Source: Robiginitomaculum sp. | GTDB lineage: Bacteria; Pseudomonadota; Alphaproteobacteria; Caulobacterales; Maricaulaceae | Direction: 5' to 3' | NCBI GenBank assembly: GCA_021776565.1 | Contig: JAJFFQ010000034.1 | Coordinates: 62,001 to 126,000, forward strand | Length of the DNA stretch: 64,000 bases | Shown here: positions 18,255 to 27,823 of the stretch, in pieces | Layout of the letters: every line of letters starts with the position of its first letter | Numbering within the stretch: the first letter of the stretch is position 1 | The notes under the pieces: model-generated | Told to the model about the DNA's origin: nothing | The model's database searches: none | Seen by the model: only the letters and a program-made list of their open reading frames with translations | Translations under genes and position numbers: made by a program

Positions 18255-19659
18255 ATCACTTTTTGACAAGGTGTGGGAACGCCATTTGGTTCGCGTTGAA
18301 ACGGTAGAGCAACCGGCAGTGCTCTACATTGATCGCCATCTGGTGCATGAGGTCACCTCACCCCAAGCCTTCGCGATGCTCAAAGAGCGCGGTTTGAGAG
18401 TTCGCTGCCCGGATCGTACTTTTGCAACCATGGATCATTCAACGCCTACCGTGCCGCTTGGCCCGGATGGTGACCCCGTTTATGCCAACGAGGATGCCCG
18501 TATGCAGGTGCAAACCTTGCAGGAAAACTGCGCAGAGTTTGGCATAGAACTTTTTGGCTGGGACAGCCCCCATCGCGGTGTTATTCACGTTATGGCACCA
18601 GAGCTAGGCCTGACCTTGCCGGGAATGACCATTGTGTGCGGCGACAGTCATACCGCCACACATGGTGCATTTGGGGCGCTGGCTTTTGGTATTGGCACAA
18701 CCGAGGTTAGTCATGTTCTGGCCACTCAATGTCTGCTGCAAAACAAGCCAAGATCAATGCGTGTGACCTTGAACGGGCGGTTAAATGCAGGGGTTAGCGC
18801 CAAGGATATGGCTTTGGCGGTGATTGCGGCGCTGGGTTCGGGTGGTGGCACGGGTTACGTCATTGAATATGCTGGCGAAGCTGTGCGTACCCTTGGTATG
18901 GAAGAGCGCATGACGCTGTGCAACATGACAATTGAAGCTGGCGCCCGCGCGGGTATGATTGCCCCAGACCAGGTGACTTTTGATTGGTTGAAAGGCCGCG
19001 CACATGCACCCAAAGGCGATGCCTGGGAGCATGAGATTGAGGATTGGAGAGCACTAAAAAGTGATAAAAATGCTGTTTATGATGCCGAGATCACACTAGA
19101 GGCTCGGTTGATTGCACCGATGATTACCTATGGGCCTTCGCCGGATCAGGGCATGGCCGTGGATTCAATAACGCCGCATCCTTGCGGTGCGGTAGAGCGC
19201 CAGGGCCTTGATTATATGCGCTTTACGCCAGGTCGACCAGTTATGGGGGAAAAGGTGGATGTGGTGTTTATCGGTAGTTGCACCAATGGGAGGTTAAGCG
19301 ATTTACAAGCTGCCGCACAGGTATTGCTGGGCCATCGTATTCACCCGGATGTGCGCATGCTGATTGTACCAGGTTCGGAACAAGTGCGCCGTGAGGCAGA
19401 GCATGAGGGTTTGCATGAAATATTCAAGACTGCGGGCGCTGAATGGCGTCTGCCTGGGTGCTCCATGTGCATTGCAATGAATGGCGATATGGCAATGCCT
19501 GGTGAACTGGTGGTTTCTACGTCAAACCGTAATTTTGAAGGTCGGCAAGGCAAGGGCGCGCGCACTGTGCTTGCCTCGCCAGCCACGGCTGCCGCCAGCG
19601 CCATCTGGGGGGAAATTGCTGACCCACGGCCATTTATGGAGGCCCCTCGTGTTGCTTGA
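18244..19659 (+). CDS. leuC: 3-isopropylmalate dehydratase large subunit
   Basis: The iron-sulfur half of isopropylmalate isomerase, which acts with LeuD in leucine synthesis. The ATG at 18244 is chosen for the GGGAGG seven bases upstream; it gives 471 residues starting [16 protein letters not shown], the normal length and start. Cluster cysteines are in [14 protein letters not shown] and [12 protein letters not shown]. Other aconitase-family stretches are [20 protein letters not shown] and TYGPSPDQG. It overlaps ilvE by 11 bases and leuD by 11 bases, so translation is probably coupled along the operon. Confidence 0.96.
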   Translation: MSPKSLFDKVWERHLVRVETVEQPAVLYIDRHLVHEVTSPQAFAMLKERGLRVRCPDRTFATMDHSTPTVPLGPDGDPVYANEDARMQVQTLQENCAEFGIELFGWDSPHRGVIHVMAPELGLTLPGMTIVCGDSHTATHGAFGALAFGIGTTEVSHVLATQCLLQNKPRSMRVTLNGRLNAGVSAKDMALAVIAALGSGGGTGYVIEYAGEAVRTLGMEERMTLCNMTIEAGARAGMIAPDQVTFDWLKGRAHAPKGDAWEHEIEDWRALKSDKNAVYDAEITLEARLIAPMITYGPSPDQGMAVDSITPHPCGAVERQGLDYMRFTPGRPVMGEKVDVVFIGSCTNGRLSDLQAAAQVLLGHRIHPDVRMLIVPGSEQVRREAEHEGLHEIFKTAGAEWRLPGCSMCIAMNGDMAMPGELVVSTSNRNFEGRQGKGARTVLASPATAAASAIWGEIADPRPFMEAPRVA

Positions 19660-20230
19660 TAAATTTTCAAAACTAACCTCCCGGACTATGGTTCTGGCAC
19701 AGGAAAATATCGATACTGACCAGATCATCCCGGCACGTTTTTTAACCACAACCAGCCGTAACGGTCTGGGCCGAGCTGCGTTTTATGACTGGCGATATGA
19801 TGAAGCGGGAATGGCCCGCAACTCGGATCCCTTTGCGGGCAAAGAACCACAGGCGCATCAGATTTTGGTCGGGGGCGCCAATTTTGGCTGCGGATCATCG
19901 CGCGAACATGCGCCTTGGGCTTTGGCTGATTTTGGTTTTCGCGCTGTGGTCAGCACCAAAATTGCCGATATTTTTAAAAGTAATGCCATAAAAAACAGTA
20001 TTTTACCTATTGAGGTTAGCTCGGAAACTCATGCGGATCTGATTGCAACACCGGGTGCAGAACTCACCATAGATCTGGAGCGGTTAGAAATATTACGCCC
20101 GGGAAAATGGAAGCAATCTTTTGAAATGGATGCTTTTGGACGGCGCTGCCTCCTGGATGGTGTTGATCCACTGGGTTTTTTGCAAAACTGTGAAGATGAA
20201 ATTACACAATTTGAGGCAAGGCGCGCATGA
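19649..20230 (+). CDS. leuD: 3-isopropylmalate dehydratase small subunit
   Basis: The swivel-domain partner of LeuC. The start is set at a GTG (19649) with GGAGG six bases upstream; a TTG at 19652 is possible. Both give about 193 residues, the usual size, beginning [20 protein letters not shown]. Family motifs are [11 protein letters not shown], the substrate loop [34 protein letters not shown] and KNSILPIEV. It overlaps the end of leuC by 11 bases, and its stop shares ATGA with the start of leuB. Confidence 0.95.
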   Translation: MLLDKFSKLTSRTMVLAQENIDTDQIIPARFLTTTSRNGLGRAAFYDWRYDEAGMARNSDPFAGKEPQAHQILVGGANFGCGSSREHAPWALADFGFRAVVSTKIADIFKSNAIKNSILPIEVSSETHADLIATPGAELTIDLERLEILRPGKWKQSFEMDAFGRRCLLDGVDPLGFLQNCEDEITQFEARRA

Positions 20231-21276
20231 GTTACAAAATTGTTGTTCTGCCTGGTGACGGGGTTGGGCCAGAAGTGGCAGACGCGGCAATGTCTGTGCT
20301 TGTCGCGACATCAGGTGTATTCGATCTATCCCTTGAATTTGATAACCATGCCTTTGGCGGAGCGGCGATTGATGCCTGTGAAAATCCATTGCCGACTGAA
20401 ACCATGGCCGCTTGCAAGGTGGCCGATGCAGTATTTTTAGGAGCGGTTGGTGGGCCAAAATGGGATGGCGCGGCACTACGCCCTGAGGCCGGATTGCTTG
20501 GGCTTCGTGCCGGGTTAAATTTGTTTGCTAATTTACGTCCTGTGGATGTTCATCCTGCTCTGGTTGAATATTCACCTTTGCGACCAGAGCGCGTATCAGA
20601 TGTGGATATACTGATCGTGCGCGAACTGACGGGCGGGCTTTATTTTGGCAAGAAAAATCGCGAAGGCGACAATGCCAGCGACCTCTGTAAATATTCTAAA
20701 TTTGAAATCATCCGTGTTGCTCGTATTGCTTTTGAGGCTGCTCGTGGTCGCAAAAACCACGTTACATCCATCGACAAGGCCAATGTACTGGAAACCAGCC
20801 GTCTGTGGCGGGAAACCGTAACAGCTTTGCAAAAAAAAGAATTTCCGAATGTAGAACTGCGTCATGAATTGGTGGACTCGGCGGCGATGAAACTCATCAC
20901 TTCGCCGGGCAGTTATGATGTGGTGCTAACTGAAAACCTGTTTGGTGACATCCTTAGCGATGAGTGTTCTGTACTGTCTGGTTCAATTGGTCTTTTGGGT
21001 TCGGCGTCGCTTGGTTCTGGCCGGTTAGGGCTTTATGAGCCAATTCACGGCTCGGCCCCCGATATTGCAGGACAGAATATTGCCAATCCGGTGGGGGCCA
21101 TTTCCAGTGTGGCCATGATGTTGCGCCATAGCCTGAACGCCCCCAAAGCCGCTCAGGCAATTGACAATGCGATTTATTCTGCGCTCGAAAACGGGGTACG
21201 AACTTCCGACCTGGGCGGCGCATTTAGCTGTTCACAAATGGCTGATGAAATCCAAAACCGGATTTTTGCTGACTGA
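20227..21276 (+). CDS. leuB: 3-isopropylmalate dehydrogenase
   Basis: NAD-dependent oxidative decarboxylation of 3-isopropylmalate, the third leucine step. 349 residues. Motifs in order are VVLPGDGVGPEVADAA, LGAVGGPKWD, IVRELTGGLYFGKKN, the catalytic Lys region IDKANVLETSRLWRE, ELVDSAAMKLITSP, NLFGDILSDECSVLSGSIG and the NAD site LYEPIHGSAPDIAGQNIANP. It starts on ATGA overlapping leuD and is the last gene of the ilv-leu operon. No convincing T-tailed terminator follows; only a small AGGG/CCCT stem lies just after the stop. Confidence 0.96.
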   Translation: MSYKIVVLPGDGVGPEVADAAMSVLVATSGVFDLSLEFDNHAFGGAAIDACENPLPTETMAACKVADAVFLGAVGGPKWDGAALRPEAGLLGLRAGLNLFANLRPVDVHPALVEYSPLRPERVSDVDILIVRELTGGLYFGKKNREGDNASDLCKYSKFEIIRVARIAFEAARGRKNHVTSIDKANVLETSRLWRETVTALQKKEFPNVELRHELVDSAAMKLITSPGSYDVVLTENLFGDILSDECSVLSGSIGLLGSASLGSGRLGLYEPIHGSAPDIAGQNIANPVGAISSVAMMLRHSLNAPKAAQAIDNAIYSALENGVRTSDLGGAFSCSQMADEIQNRIFAD

Positions 21277-21554
21277 ACTTTAGGGAAATAACCCTCAAGT
21301 TATAGAGAATTTGCTTCTTTCAGAACTAAAAATGTTTTCCCTGTATATGCCCCGGGAACAAAAAATTTATGACCAGACTGCTAAAAAAACAATCCAGCAG
21401 TGATAAACGTATAAATTACTCTGAAAGCGACCTTGTTATCTGATGCAACCCAAAAAATTAAACCATTAACAAGAGTGTACAGATAAATTTTAAGAAAATC
21501 AGGTAAACAAAACAAAGATTTTTCCTGATCGATTGTATTTTGAGGGATATTAAA

Positions 21555-22772
21555 ATGATCCGGCATAAGTTTTTAAAACCAGGGTTTGCGGCGACAATCC
21601 TTGTTTTAAGTACCTTTGTTTTTGGTGATGCCGCGGCAAAGGCAGAAACCAAAACTCAAAAAAAGTTCAAGATCGTGACGCTCAACATATCGGGACGCAT
21701 CATGGTGGATTATACGAATGCCTATGCTAAAAATACAGACTTTGATTTGCAAAACTTGGAATTGCGCCGGGCATATTTAGGTCTTGATGGGAAAGTTGGC
21801 AAAACGTTTAGCTATGCCGTTGTTGGTAAGGTTGATGGCTCTGGTGACGTTGGCCTGGTTGGCTTTACCTTTGACTGGAAACCCAAAGGGACAAATTTCC
21901 AGGTTCGCCTGGGGCAATTTAAAACGCCTATGTCTTTAGATGAGTCTACATCGTCAAAATATACCTCAGTTTTTGAAAGGGCCGCATTTACCGACGCTAT
22001 AGAGATCAACCGCCGGATTGGCGTCGGGGTTTTTCACACCGGCAAGAAACATACATTTTCAGCAGGGGTCTTTGGCGGCAACATCGAAGACAGGCCCCTA
22101 CATAGTGGCACCGCATTCGCTTCGAGGGTGACGTTCACACCTATCAAAAACAAAACAGAAATTCTGCATTTGGGCGTGTCAATTCGGTATCGCACAGATG
22201 ACAAAACCAACGGCGAATTGCGCTATCGCCAACGGCCTTTTACTCATGTGTCAAATAGAATTATTAGTACCGGCAGGGTGGCAAAATCAGATACTGTGCT
22301 TGGACTGGAAGCTGCCGCTATTCATAAAAATTTTTGGGCCGCTGGTGAATACAGTACCATACAAACCAATTGTCCCAATTGTGTTTCGGATCCGGATTTT
22401 AAGGGGTATTATTTGGAGACAGGCATGTTTTTTGGGGGCCGTAAGAAATATAGCAATGGCAGTTTTGCGCGCCCCATAGTCAAGAAACCTGCCACCAAAG
22501 GTGGCCTAGGTGCCTTAGCCATTGTCGCTCGCTATGACAGCATCGATTTGAACGATAAAGAGGTTAAGGGGGGAACTTTAAGTACCTTGATTCTAGGCGC
22601 TGACTGGTATCCCGCTGACCACATCCGAATGGGCATCAATTATTTTAGATCTAGTGCAGGGTTGGGGAATAGTGGTTCTGGATTGGGTTCAAAATTTAAC
22701 AAACTAAGAAAGTCTGGTGTTGCGGATGAGAAAGTAAAAGGCGCTATATTGCGTGTGCAATACGATTTTTAA
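21555..22772 (+). CDS. OprP/OprO-like outer-membrane porin
   Basis: A 405-residue outer-membrane channel. The ATG at 21555 has GAGGGA upstream and gives a signal peptide of about 35 residues ending near AAKAETK. The mature protein is a beta-barrel of the phosphate-selective porin O/P family, with the early segment starting LQNLELRRAYLGLDGKVG and VRLGQFKTPMSLDESTSS, typical of that family. Family members pass phosphate or other small anions, but the selectivity here cannot be read from sequence, and no pst or pho genes are adjacent. It is separated from leuB by 278 bp, which contain only a CTGCT/AGCAG stem and AT-rich sequence, and converges on flgL. Confidence 0.82.
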   Translation: MIRHKFLKPGFAATILVLSTFVFGDAAAKAETKTQKKFKIVTLNISGRIMVDYTNAYAKNTDFDLQNLELRRAYLGLDGKVGKTFSYAVVGKVDGSGDVGLVGFTFDWKPKGTNFQVRLGQFKTPMSLDESTSSKYTSVFERAAFTDAIEINRRIGVGVFHTGKKHTFSAGVFGGNIEDRPLHSGTAFASRVTFTPIKNKTEILHLGVSIRYRTDDKTNGELRYRQRPFTHVSNRIISTGRVAKSDTVLGLEAAAIHKNFWAAGEYSTIQTNCPNCVSDPDFKGYYLETGMFFGGRKKYSNGSFARPIVKKPATKGGLGALAIVARYDSIDLNDKEVKGGTLSTLILGADWYPADHIRMGINYFRSSAGLGNSGSGLGSKFNKLRKSGVADEKVKGAILRVQYDF

Positions 22773-22777
22773 CAGAC

Positions 22778-22811
22778 AATACCAATAATGCCCCCTATAA
22801 AGGGAGGTATT
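22778..22811. terminator. Possible bidirectional terminator between the porin gene and flgL
   Basis: Outer arms AATACC/GGTATT (22778-22783 and 22806-22811) enclose CCCT ATAA AGGG. It lies in the 44-bp gap between two convergent genes. No long T run, so the assignment is tentative. Confidence 0.35.
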
Positions 22812-22816
22812 ACAGG

Positions 22817-23743
22817 CTAGCGCAGGAAGTTCAGCAGCGAGAGATTACTTAACAGGGAAAATGTCCGTGCCGAGGCTTCAACGGCGGTTTGTGCCTGGGT
22901 TAGCCGGGTGGCCGCCTGGGCCAGATCCGCGTCTTCAATGTCACCAACCACCTGGCGCAGCAATAATTGTTGATCTTCGGCGCGGGCTTGCGCATTTTCT
23001 ACCCGGGTTTGTAACAAACCATTTTTACCGACTACAGCGTTTAAGCCGTTTGAGGCACTGGTAATGCCGGCCAGGGTGCCTTGCAGAAAGGTTTTTTGGG
23101 CGGCTGTCAATTGCGCCCCAAAGGGGCCGGAGGCACCATCGTTAAAGTCCTTGATGGATTTAATGACGGTCAGAAGGTTTGTGCCAACATCGTCGGCAAG
23201 AAAGCCGATTTTAATTGGCTGGCCTTCATCAACCCGTGCGCTTGCTTTGACTTTGGTATTGTCAAAAATGTCGGCAATGACGACGGTTGGACTTAGATCA
23301 TTCAACGTCTTGATGTTGACCGGTGGAGTGTCCACCTTGCTGCCGCCAAACAGGGGGCGGCCAGAATATGTCTGGTTAAGGGCATTGAGGGCCCGGTCAA
23401 AGACGGCTTCAAGCTGCTGTACCAGTGTGGTGCCAGAATCCAGTCCAATCGCATCTATGACGGCTTGCCTCAAATCATCACCAGCCCCTGCAATTTCGTT
23501 TAAGGCCAGATCTTGCGTCGCCAGGCGACCAGAGATTGCCTTCCCGGCTTCAATATACCCCTCATTGCGAGCGGTCAGGGCATGGGCCGCGCTTAATGCA
23601 CCCAGTTGTGGTGCCAGGCCTTTCAGGTCACTGGATATCTTGCCGCTAGCCACCTGTTTTTGGGCTTCCAGCAATTGGCTCTGATTACGCAATAACTCAG
23701 ATAGAGAAACCTGATTGGATATGTTGGTGGCGATGCGGGTCAT
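22817..23743 (-). CDS. flgL: Flagellar hook-filament junction protein FlgL
   Basis: A 308-residue flagellin-like protein that joins the hook (through FlgK) to the filament and is exported by the flagellar type III system. The N-terminal coiled-coil segment begins MTRIATNISNQVSLSELL and the C-terminal one ends FSLLSNLSLLNFLR, as in the flagellin/FlgL family. Both ends are helical and the centre is variable. It lies 17 bp downstream of flgK on the same strand, the usual FlgKL arrangement. It is probably co-transcribed with flgK from the sigma-54 promoter at 26071-26086. Confidence 0.85.
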   Translation of the reverse strand: MTRIATNISNQVSLSELLRNQSQLLEAQKQVASGKISSDLKGLAPQLGALSAAHALTARNEGYIEAGKAISGRLATQDLALNEIAGAGDDLRQAVIDAIGLDSGTTLVQQLEAVFDRALNALNQTYSGRPLFGGSKVDTPPVNIKTLNDLSPTVVIADIFDNTKVKASARVDEGQPIKIGFLADDVGTNLLTVIKSIKDFNDGASGPFGAQLTAAQKTFLQGTLAGITSASNGLNAVVGKNGLLQTRVENAQARAEDQQLLLRQVVGDIEDADLAQAATRLTQAQTAVEASARTFSLLSNLSLLNFLR

Positions 23744-23760
23744 TATTGGCTTTCAACGGG

Positions 23761-25890
23761 CTAGATTATGGCAAGAAGGGTGTCGGTTAACTCTTTGGCG
23801 GCCTGGATCAGGCGTGCTGAGGCATTATAGGATTGCTGGAACTGGGTCATCAGGGCCAGTTCTTCGTCAATGTTGACCCCCTGGGTGTTGGCCAGTCTTT
23901 GTTCAGCCTCGGTTTTTAGTGCCGATGCCGCATCTGACTGGCGCAAGGCCCGGGCGGCCCGGCTGCCGATGTCGGTGGCGAAACGCCCGGCAAAATCACT
24001 TAAAGAACTGGCAACCCCGGATAAGGAACCGGCGCTTTGAAACGTGCGCGTTTGTTCAAGAGCGCGTTGGATAGCCTCACCGCCGCGCCCGTCACCACTA
24101 CCCAATACGACATCGCCAACAATTGTTGCGGGTAATAACTCCAGTTGTGCCAAAGCCAGTAAATCAGGATTGGTGGCAATATCGCTGCGTATGGCAAAGG
24201 CCGATGTGCGTGTGCCGCGAACGCCTTCGCCAAGGCCAAAGAGTTGCGAAAAGGAAACGCCGGTAGCTCCTCGTAGCGTCGTATCGGCGCTAACCTCTGT
24301 TGTATAGCTTTCGGCGCCCATTGTGGGGGTCTGGATCAGGCGCCCGTTGCCATCAAGCGAGAACGTAACAAAGCGGCCAATACCGGTTGTGGTATTGTTT
24401 AATGCTGCCAGATAATCATTGATACTCACCCCGGCTACTGGCACGCTGATCTGGGCTGATACCCGTCCATCCGGGCCGGTTATGGTAAAGCTCAAGGCTC
24501 CACCACCGGCAAGCCCGTGGGCATCTGCGCCTGTAAGGCCGGTTTCAAACTGCGTTGGCCTGGCGCTGGTGACCAGTTCATTTAATCCAAAGAACTGGGC
24601 AAAGCTACGCCCGGCACGCGCCGATGGCGTGGTCGCATCTGAAATGAGCGAGACACCGTTGGCACCGGCGGCACTGATGCTTAGTTCGCCATTTGTAAAA
24701 CCAACCGTGCCCAGGGCACCCAATGCAGTATCCAGCGCCGTGGTGACACTGCCGATAGTGGCACCCAGTGCGGCGGATGCACCGCCATCGACGCTAAGGG
24801 TTCCCGCATCAAAATCTATATCCACCCGGCGCACCAGCGCCCCTGAGGCATCAACCAGAGCCAAGCTGGTTTTGCCGGTAAAGTTCAGGGTATCTGTGCT
24901 CACTAACCCGGTATTGCGACCACGCAGGGTGGAAGGAGCGGGTACGGCGGTAGCATTGGTATGAGCAGCGTTCAGGGCATCGGCGGTGCCGGAAGCAAAT
25001 TCTGCCAGTTCCAGGGCGAGGGCAGGTAGTTCCTTGTCACGCAAGTCGAGGTAACCGCGCAAGGCACCGCTTTTGAAATGTGATTGCAGTTCAACAACAT
25101 TGCCCGTTGGCGTGCGTCCCTGAATAGGGGAAAAGCTTTGTCCAAGATTGCCAGGCCCGGCTGTGGGGCCTTCCAAGGTCAGGGGAAACTGGCCAAGCAG
25201 TAAAACACCATCAGATGTTCGTAAAATCGCTGTCCCTATGTCCGTGCGATCCACTTTAATATCTAATATTTCTGACAAGTCGGCAATCAGGGCTTCCTGG
25301 CGATTTTCTGCGCCGGTGGCATCACCTTGCAGACGCCCCCTGGTAATGTCACTGTTCATGTCAGCGATTTGTAAAATCAACGCGTTGGCACGGTCTATAC
25401 TGAAGCCTATTTGACGTTGGGCCTCACTTCGAGCGGTTAGAATTTCGCCTTCAAGGCGGGCAAATTCATCAAACAAGAACTGCACATCTGAAACAGCAGT
25501 GAGACGGCGCACACCAGAAGCAGGGTCAAGCGCAGCGGCACCAATTTCTGCAAAGGCACTGTTCAGGCGAGCGAACAATGACCCGGCGTCATCAAAAGTC
25601 CCAAATTGCGCCTGTACTCGATCCAGAATACTGGCCTTTGCTTCACCAGCGGCAGCATCACCGTTGGCGCTCAGTGAGGTCGCCAATAAAAAACGGTCGG
25701 TAATGCGGGTCAAACTTGCGGCATCAACCCCTAGTCCGGCACCGGCAACATTACGCGAGACAATGTTGGCTTCGGTGCGGGCATAGGCTGGTGTGTTTAC
25801 ATTGCTGATGTTTGTTGAGGCTGAACGCAGGCCCAGTTGAGCTGCATTTAGCCCTGAAAGTGCGCTGCCAAGGATCGTGTTTATGGACAT
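23761..25890 (-). CDS. flgK: Flagellar hook-associated protein FlgK
   Basis: A 709-residue junction protein between hook and filament, at the upper end of family size owing to an enlarged central region. The N terminus has the rod/hook signature starting SINTILGSALSGLNAAQLGL and continuing SASTNISNVNTPAYARTE. The C terminus has VNIDEELALMTQFQQSYNAS and ARLIQAAKELTDTLLAII, the terminal heptad helix. Ala-, Ser- and Thr-rich surface domains fill the middle. First gene of the leftward flgKL unit. Its start lies about 170 bases from the predicted sigma-54 start site. Confidence 0.92.
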   Translation of the reverse strand: MSINTILGSALSGLNAAQLGLRSASTNISNVNTPAYARTEANIVSRNVAGAGLGVDAASLTRITDRFLLATSLSANGDAAAGEAKASILDRVQAQFGTFDDAGSLFARLNSAFAEIGAAALDPASGVRRLTAVSDVQFLFDEFARLEGEILTARSEAQRQIGFSIDRANALILQIADMNSDITRGRLQGDATGAENRQEALIADLSEILDIKVDRTDIGTAILRTSDGVLLLGQFPLTLEGPTAGPGNLGQSFSPIQGRTPTGNVVELQSHFKSGALRGYLDLRDKELPALALELAEFASGTADALNAAHTNATAVPAPSTLRGRNTGLVSTDTLNFTGKTSLALVDASGALVRRVDIDFDAGTLSVDGGASAALGATIGSVTTALDTALGALGTVGFTNGELSISAAGANGVSLISDATTPSARAGRSFAQFFGLNELVTSARPTQFETGLTGADAHGLAGGGALSFTITGPDGRVSAQISVPVAGVSINDYLAALNNTTTGIGRFVTFSLDGNGRLIQTPTMGAESYTTEVSADTTLRGATGVSFSQLFGLGEGVRGTRTSAFAIRSDIATNPDLLALAQLELLPATIVGDVVLGSGDGRGGEAIQRALEQTRTFQSAGSLSGVASSLSDFAGRFATDIGSRAARALRQSDAASALKTEAEQRLANTQGVNIDEELALMTQFQQSYNASARLIQAAKELTDTLLAII

Positions 25891-26070
25891 CTCTTATACC
25901 TTCTCGGCAGGACTTGCCGCCCTTCGGGTTATTTTTTCCCGTGTTCTTGCGCTTTTATAATCAACAGAAAAACCGCCGTTATTCGCCATAACCATCTGTT
26001 TATTAAACAAAATATTCATTTTTATATTCAATTTCTGACACGTGTGTCCATTAACCATAAGAGGAGTAAC

Positions 26071-26086
26071 GCAAGGGTCGGGCCAA
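26071..26086 (-). promoter_or_regulatory. Sigma-54 promoter of flgKL
   Basis: On the minus strand the site reads TTGGCCCGACCCTTGC, with GG and GC ten bases apart as required for -24/-12 recognition. It points at flgK and shares TTGGCCCG-N4-TTGC with the opposite promoter at 26233-26248. This implies late flagellar expression, with FlbD as the likely activator. Confidence 0.7.
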
Positions 26087-26120
26087 ATTTTTGAAGATGA
26101 GCGTGATCCCCTGTCCAATT

Positions 26121-26136
26121 GCCCCGGCAAAATACG
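26121..26136. promoter_or_regulatory. Possible FlbD-binding (ftr-like) element
   Basis: GCCCCGGCAAAATACG lies between the two facing sigma-54 promoters, about 35 bases from one and 100 from the other. Its CCCGGCAAAA core resembles the ftr enhancer motif as I recall it for Caulobacter flagellar promoters. Recognition is from memory and unverified. Confidence 0.35.
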
Positions 26137-26232
26137 CAACTGGGCAGAAACCGCCGCATGAAACTCATGTAAACATTACCCATGAAGATGATTAACATGC
26201 TGTTTTTATTATTATATATTTGAATTATTAAG

Positions 26233-26248
26233 TTGGCCCGGCTTTTGC
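26233..26248 (+). promoter_or_regulatory. Sigma-54 promoter of fliK-flgD-flgE
   Basis: TTGGCCCGGCTTTTGC has -24 GG and -12 GC with ten bases between them. It lies about 49 bases before the chosen fliK ATG. Together with the mirror site at 26071-26086 it makes a divergent late-flagellar promoter region in the 406-bp gap between flgK and fliK. Confidence 0.75.
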
Positions 26249-26296
26249 GTTGTGTTGGCCAACGCGCGTGTGATGCGTGAAATACAGGCGAACAGA

Positions 26297-27814
26297 ATGT
26301 ATCTGGCGAATAATTTCCTGACCACAATAATCGGCACCGGTGTAAAACCCGGTACGAATTCTGTTGTGCCTGGAATTACTGGCTTACCACAAACATCGCT
26401 ACCGCAATCGACGGATCAAATTTCAGATTTTTCCCTGTTGCTAGGGACAAGCCAGACAATTTCCAGCCAGAAAATCACGGATAAAAATCCCGTTACTATA
26501 AAGGTGCCAGAACGGACTGAGTCACAAAGTCAGAGTTTAGGCCAAAATTTGGATTTGGTAAATAAAACCGGTTCCCAAGCAGATGATAGTTTGATCGCCA
26601 GTAATGCCATTACCACTTTTGTTACGACTGATTCAAGAACCGTCATTGACGCTGGATTAACTCAAGTGCTGCCGCAAAGTGAATACCAGCTAACCTCAAC
26701 AGAGAATTCATCGTATCCATCAATACAAGAAATCCAGCCTGACATTGGTATCTTTAATCAAAATTTCCAAGCTCCTACGCCTTTTATTTCTCCAATACCT
26801 TCTGGCACACCGGGTGTTCAAACCGGGCCAGTGGTAACGCAGCTTGATCTCAAGGCTCCGGTCACACCGCAAATCTCCACCGCACCGGGTGTTCAAACCG
26901 GGCCAGCGGTAACGCAACTTGATCCAAAAATATTGACTTCAAATGTTACCCTAGCTTCTACACAGGCGATCAGTACTAATCGTCATTTGGCCGAGATTGC
27001 ACCTCTATTGCATAGTGTAAGGACAATCGTTTCCAATCAGCCAAAACCCGTTTCCAATGTATCCAGTGGCGCGGTAAACGCATCAACATTGACAGCGGCA
27101 CAAGTCAGTGTTGTCAGTTCGGCCAATCATGGAGCGAATGTTGTTGTGAGCCACAATAACATTGCGCTTACGCCAAATGTGATTGGCATTGAAAATCCTG
27201 GGCATACAGCGAAAGCAATCGAGCCTGGTTCATTGCGTTTGGTTGATATAGGGTTGGATGTTCGCCCTGTTGCACAGGATATGGAGCCGGTGCAACTCGT
27301 GCGTGCCGGGCAAGAACAGACAGTAGTAACGCCCAAAGCTATGACTTCTGCGCTCGCTAATATGCCGCGACTGGATCAGGCCAGCCTAGCCGGGTTTGCT
27401 TCGGCTTTGGCGCAGCGTGTGCAGAGTGGTGCTACGAAATTTGAAATACGCCTTGATCCTGCGGAATTGGGCAGGGTGCAGGTTCGTATGGAAGTTAGCG
27501 CCGATAACCGCGTAGAAGCGGTTGTTAGTACCCAGCGCCCTGAAGTGCTTGCCGATTTGCAAAGAGGAGCGGACTCCCTGCGCCGCGCCCTGGCTGAAGC
27601 GGGTTTTGAACTTGGCACTGATGGCCTGAGTTTCTCCCTTGAACAGGGATCACAAAACACAGGTGCGGATCAGGACACACTGACCGGATATGAAGCAAAT
27701 AGTGCAGGAACGCAGGAAGATAATGCGGAACAGATGCGCACACCTCCTGTTGAAATTGCGCAAAATTATGGTCTGACACGGATGTTGAACGTCCGTGTTG
27801 ATGTGAAGGTATAA
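26297..27814 (+). CDS. fliK: Flagellar hook-length control protein FliK
   Basis: A 505-residue export-switch ruler for hook length. The ATG at 26297 is preferred for its AGG-containing site and distance from the sigma-54 promoter; an ATG at 26273 is also in frame. The N-terminal 370 residues are Gln/Thr/Ser/Val-rich, low in structure and poorly conserved, as usual for the ruler part. The C-terminal Flg_hook domain (about 370-460) contains FASALAQRVQSGATKFEIRL, DPAELGRVQVRM and RRALAEAGFEL. A near-perfect 42-bp duplication lies in the ruler part. It leads into flgD after 9 bp. Confidence 0.88.
   Translation: MYLANNFLTTIIGTGVKPGTNSVVPGITGLPQTSLPQSTDQISDFSLLLGTSQTISSQKITDKNPVTIKVPERTESQSQSLGQNLDLVNKTGSQADDSLIASNAITTFVTTDSRTVIDAGLTQVLPQSEYQLTSTENSSYPSIQEIQPDIGIFNQNFQAPTPFISPIPSGTPGVQTGPVVTQLDLKAPVTPQISTAPGVQTGPAVTQLDPKILTSNVTLASTQAISTNRHLAEIAPLLHSVRTIVSNQPKPVSNVSSGAVNASTLTAAQVSVVSSANHGANVVVSHNNIALTPNVIGIENPGHTAKAIEPGSLRLVDIGLDVRPVAQDMEPVQLVRAGQEQTVVTPKAMTSALANMPRLDQASLAGFASALAQRVQSGATKFEIRLDPAELGRVQVRMEVSADNRVEAVVSTQRPEVLADLQRGADSLRRALAEAGFELGTDGLSFSLEQGSQNTGADQDTLTGYEANSAGTQEDNAEQMRTPPVEIAQNYGLTRMLNVRVDVKV
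26808..26924 (+). repeat. 42-bp direct repeat inside fliK (two copies, 75 bp apart)
   Basis: Bases 26808-26849 and 26883-26924 are identical except for two positions. Both encode PGVQTGPxVTQLD in the same frame. The copies sit in the flexible ruler part of FliK, where gain or loss of 75 bp would change length without breaking the frame. Confidence 0.85.
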
Positions 27815-27823
27815 GGATAGGTC

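Noticed and set aside
24000-24964. Long frames opposite flgK
   Set aside because: They mirror the GC pattern of the flgK gene and have no ribosome sites or recognisable motifs.
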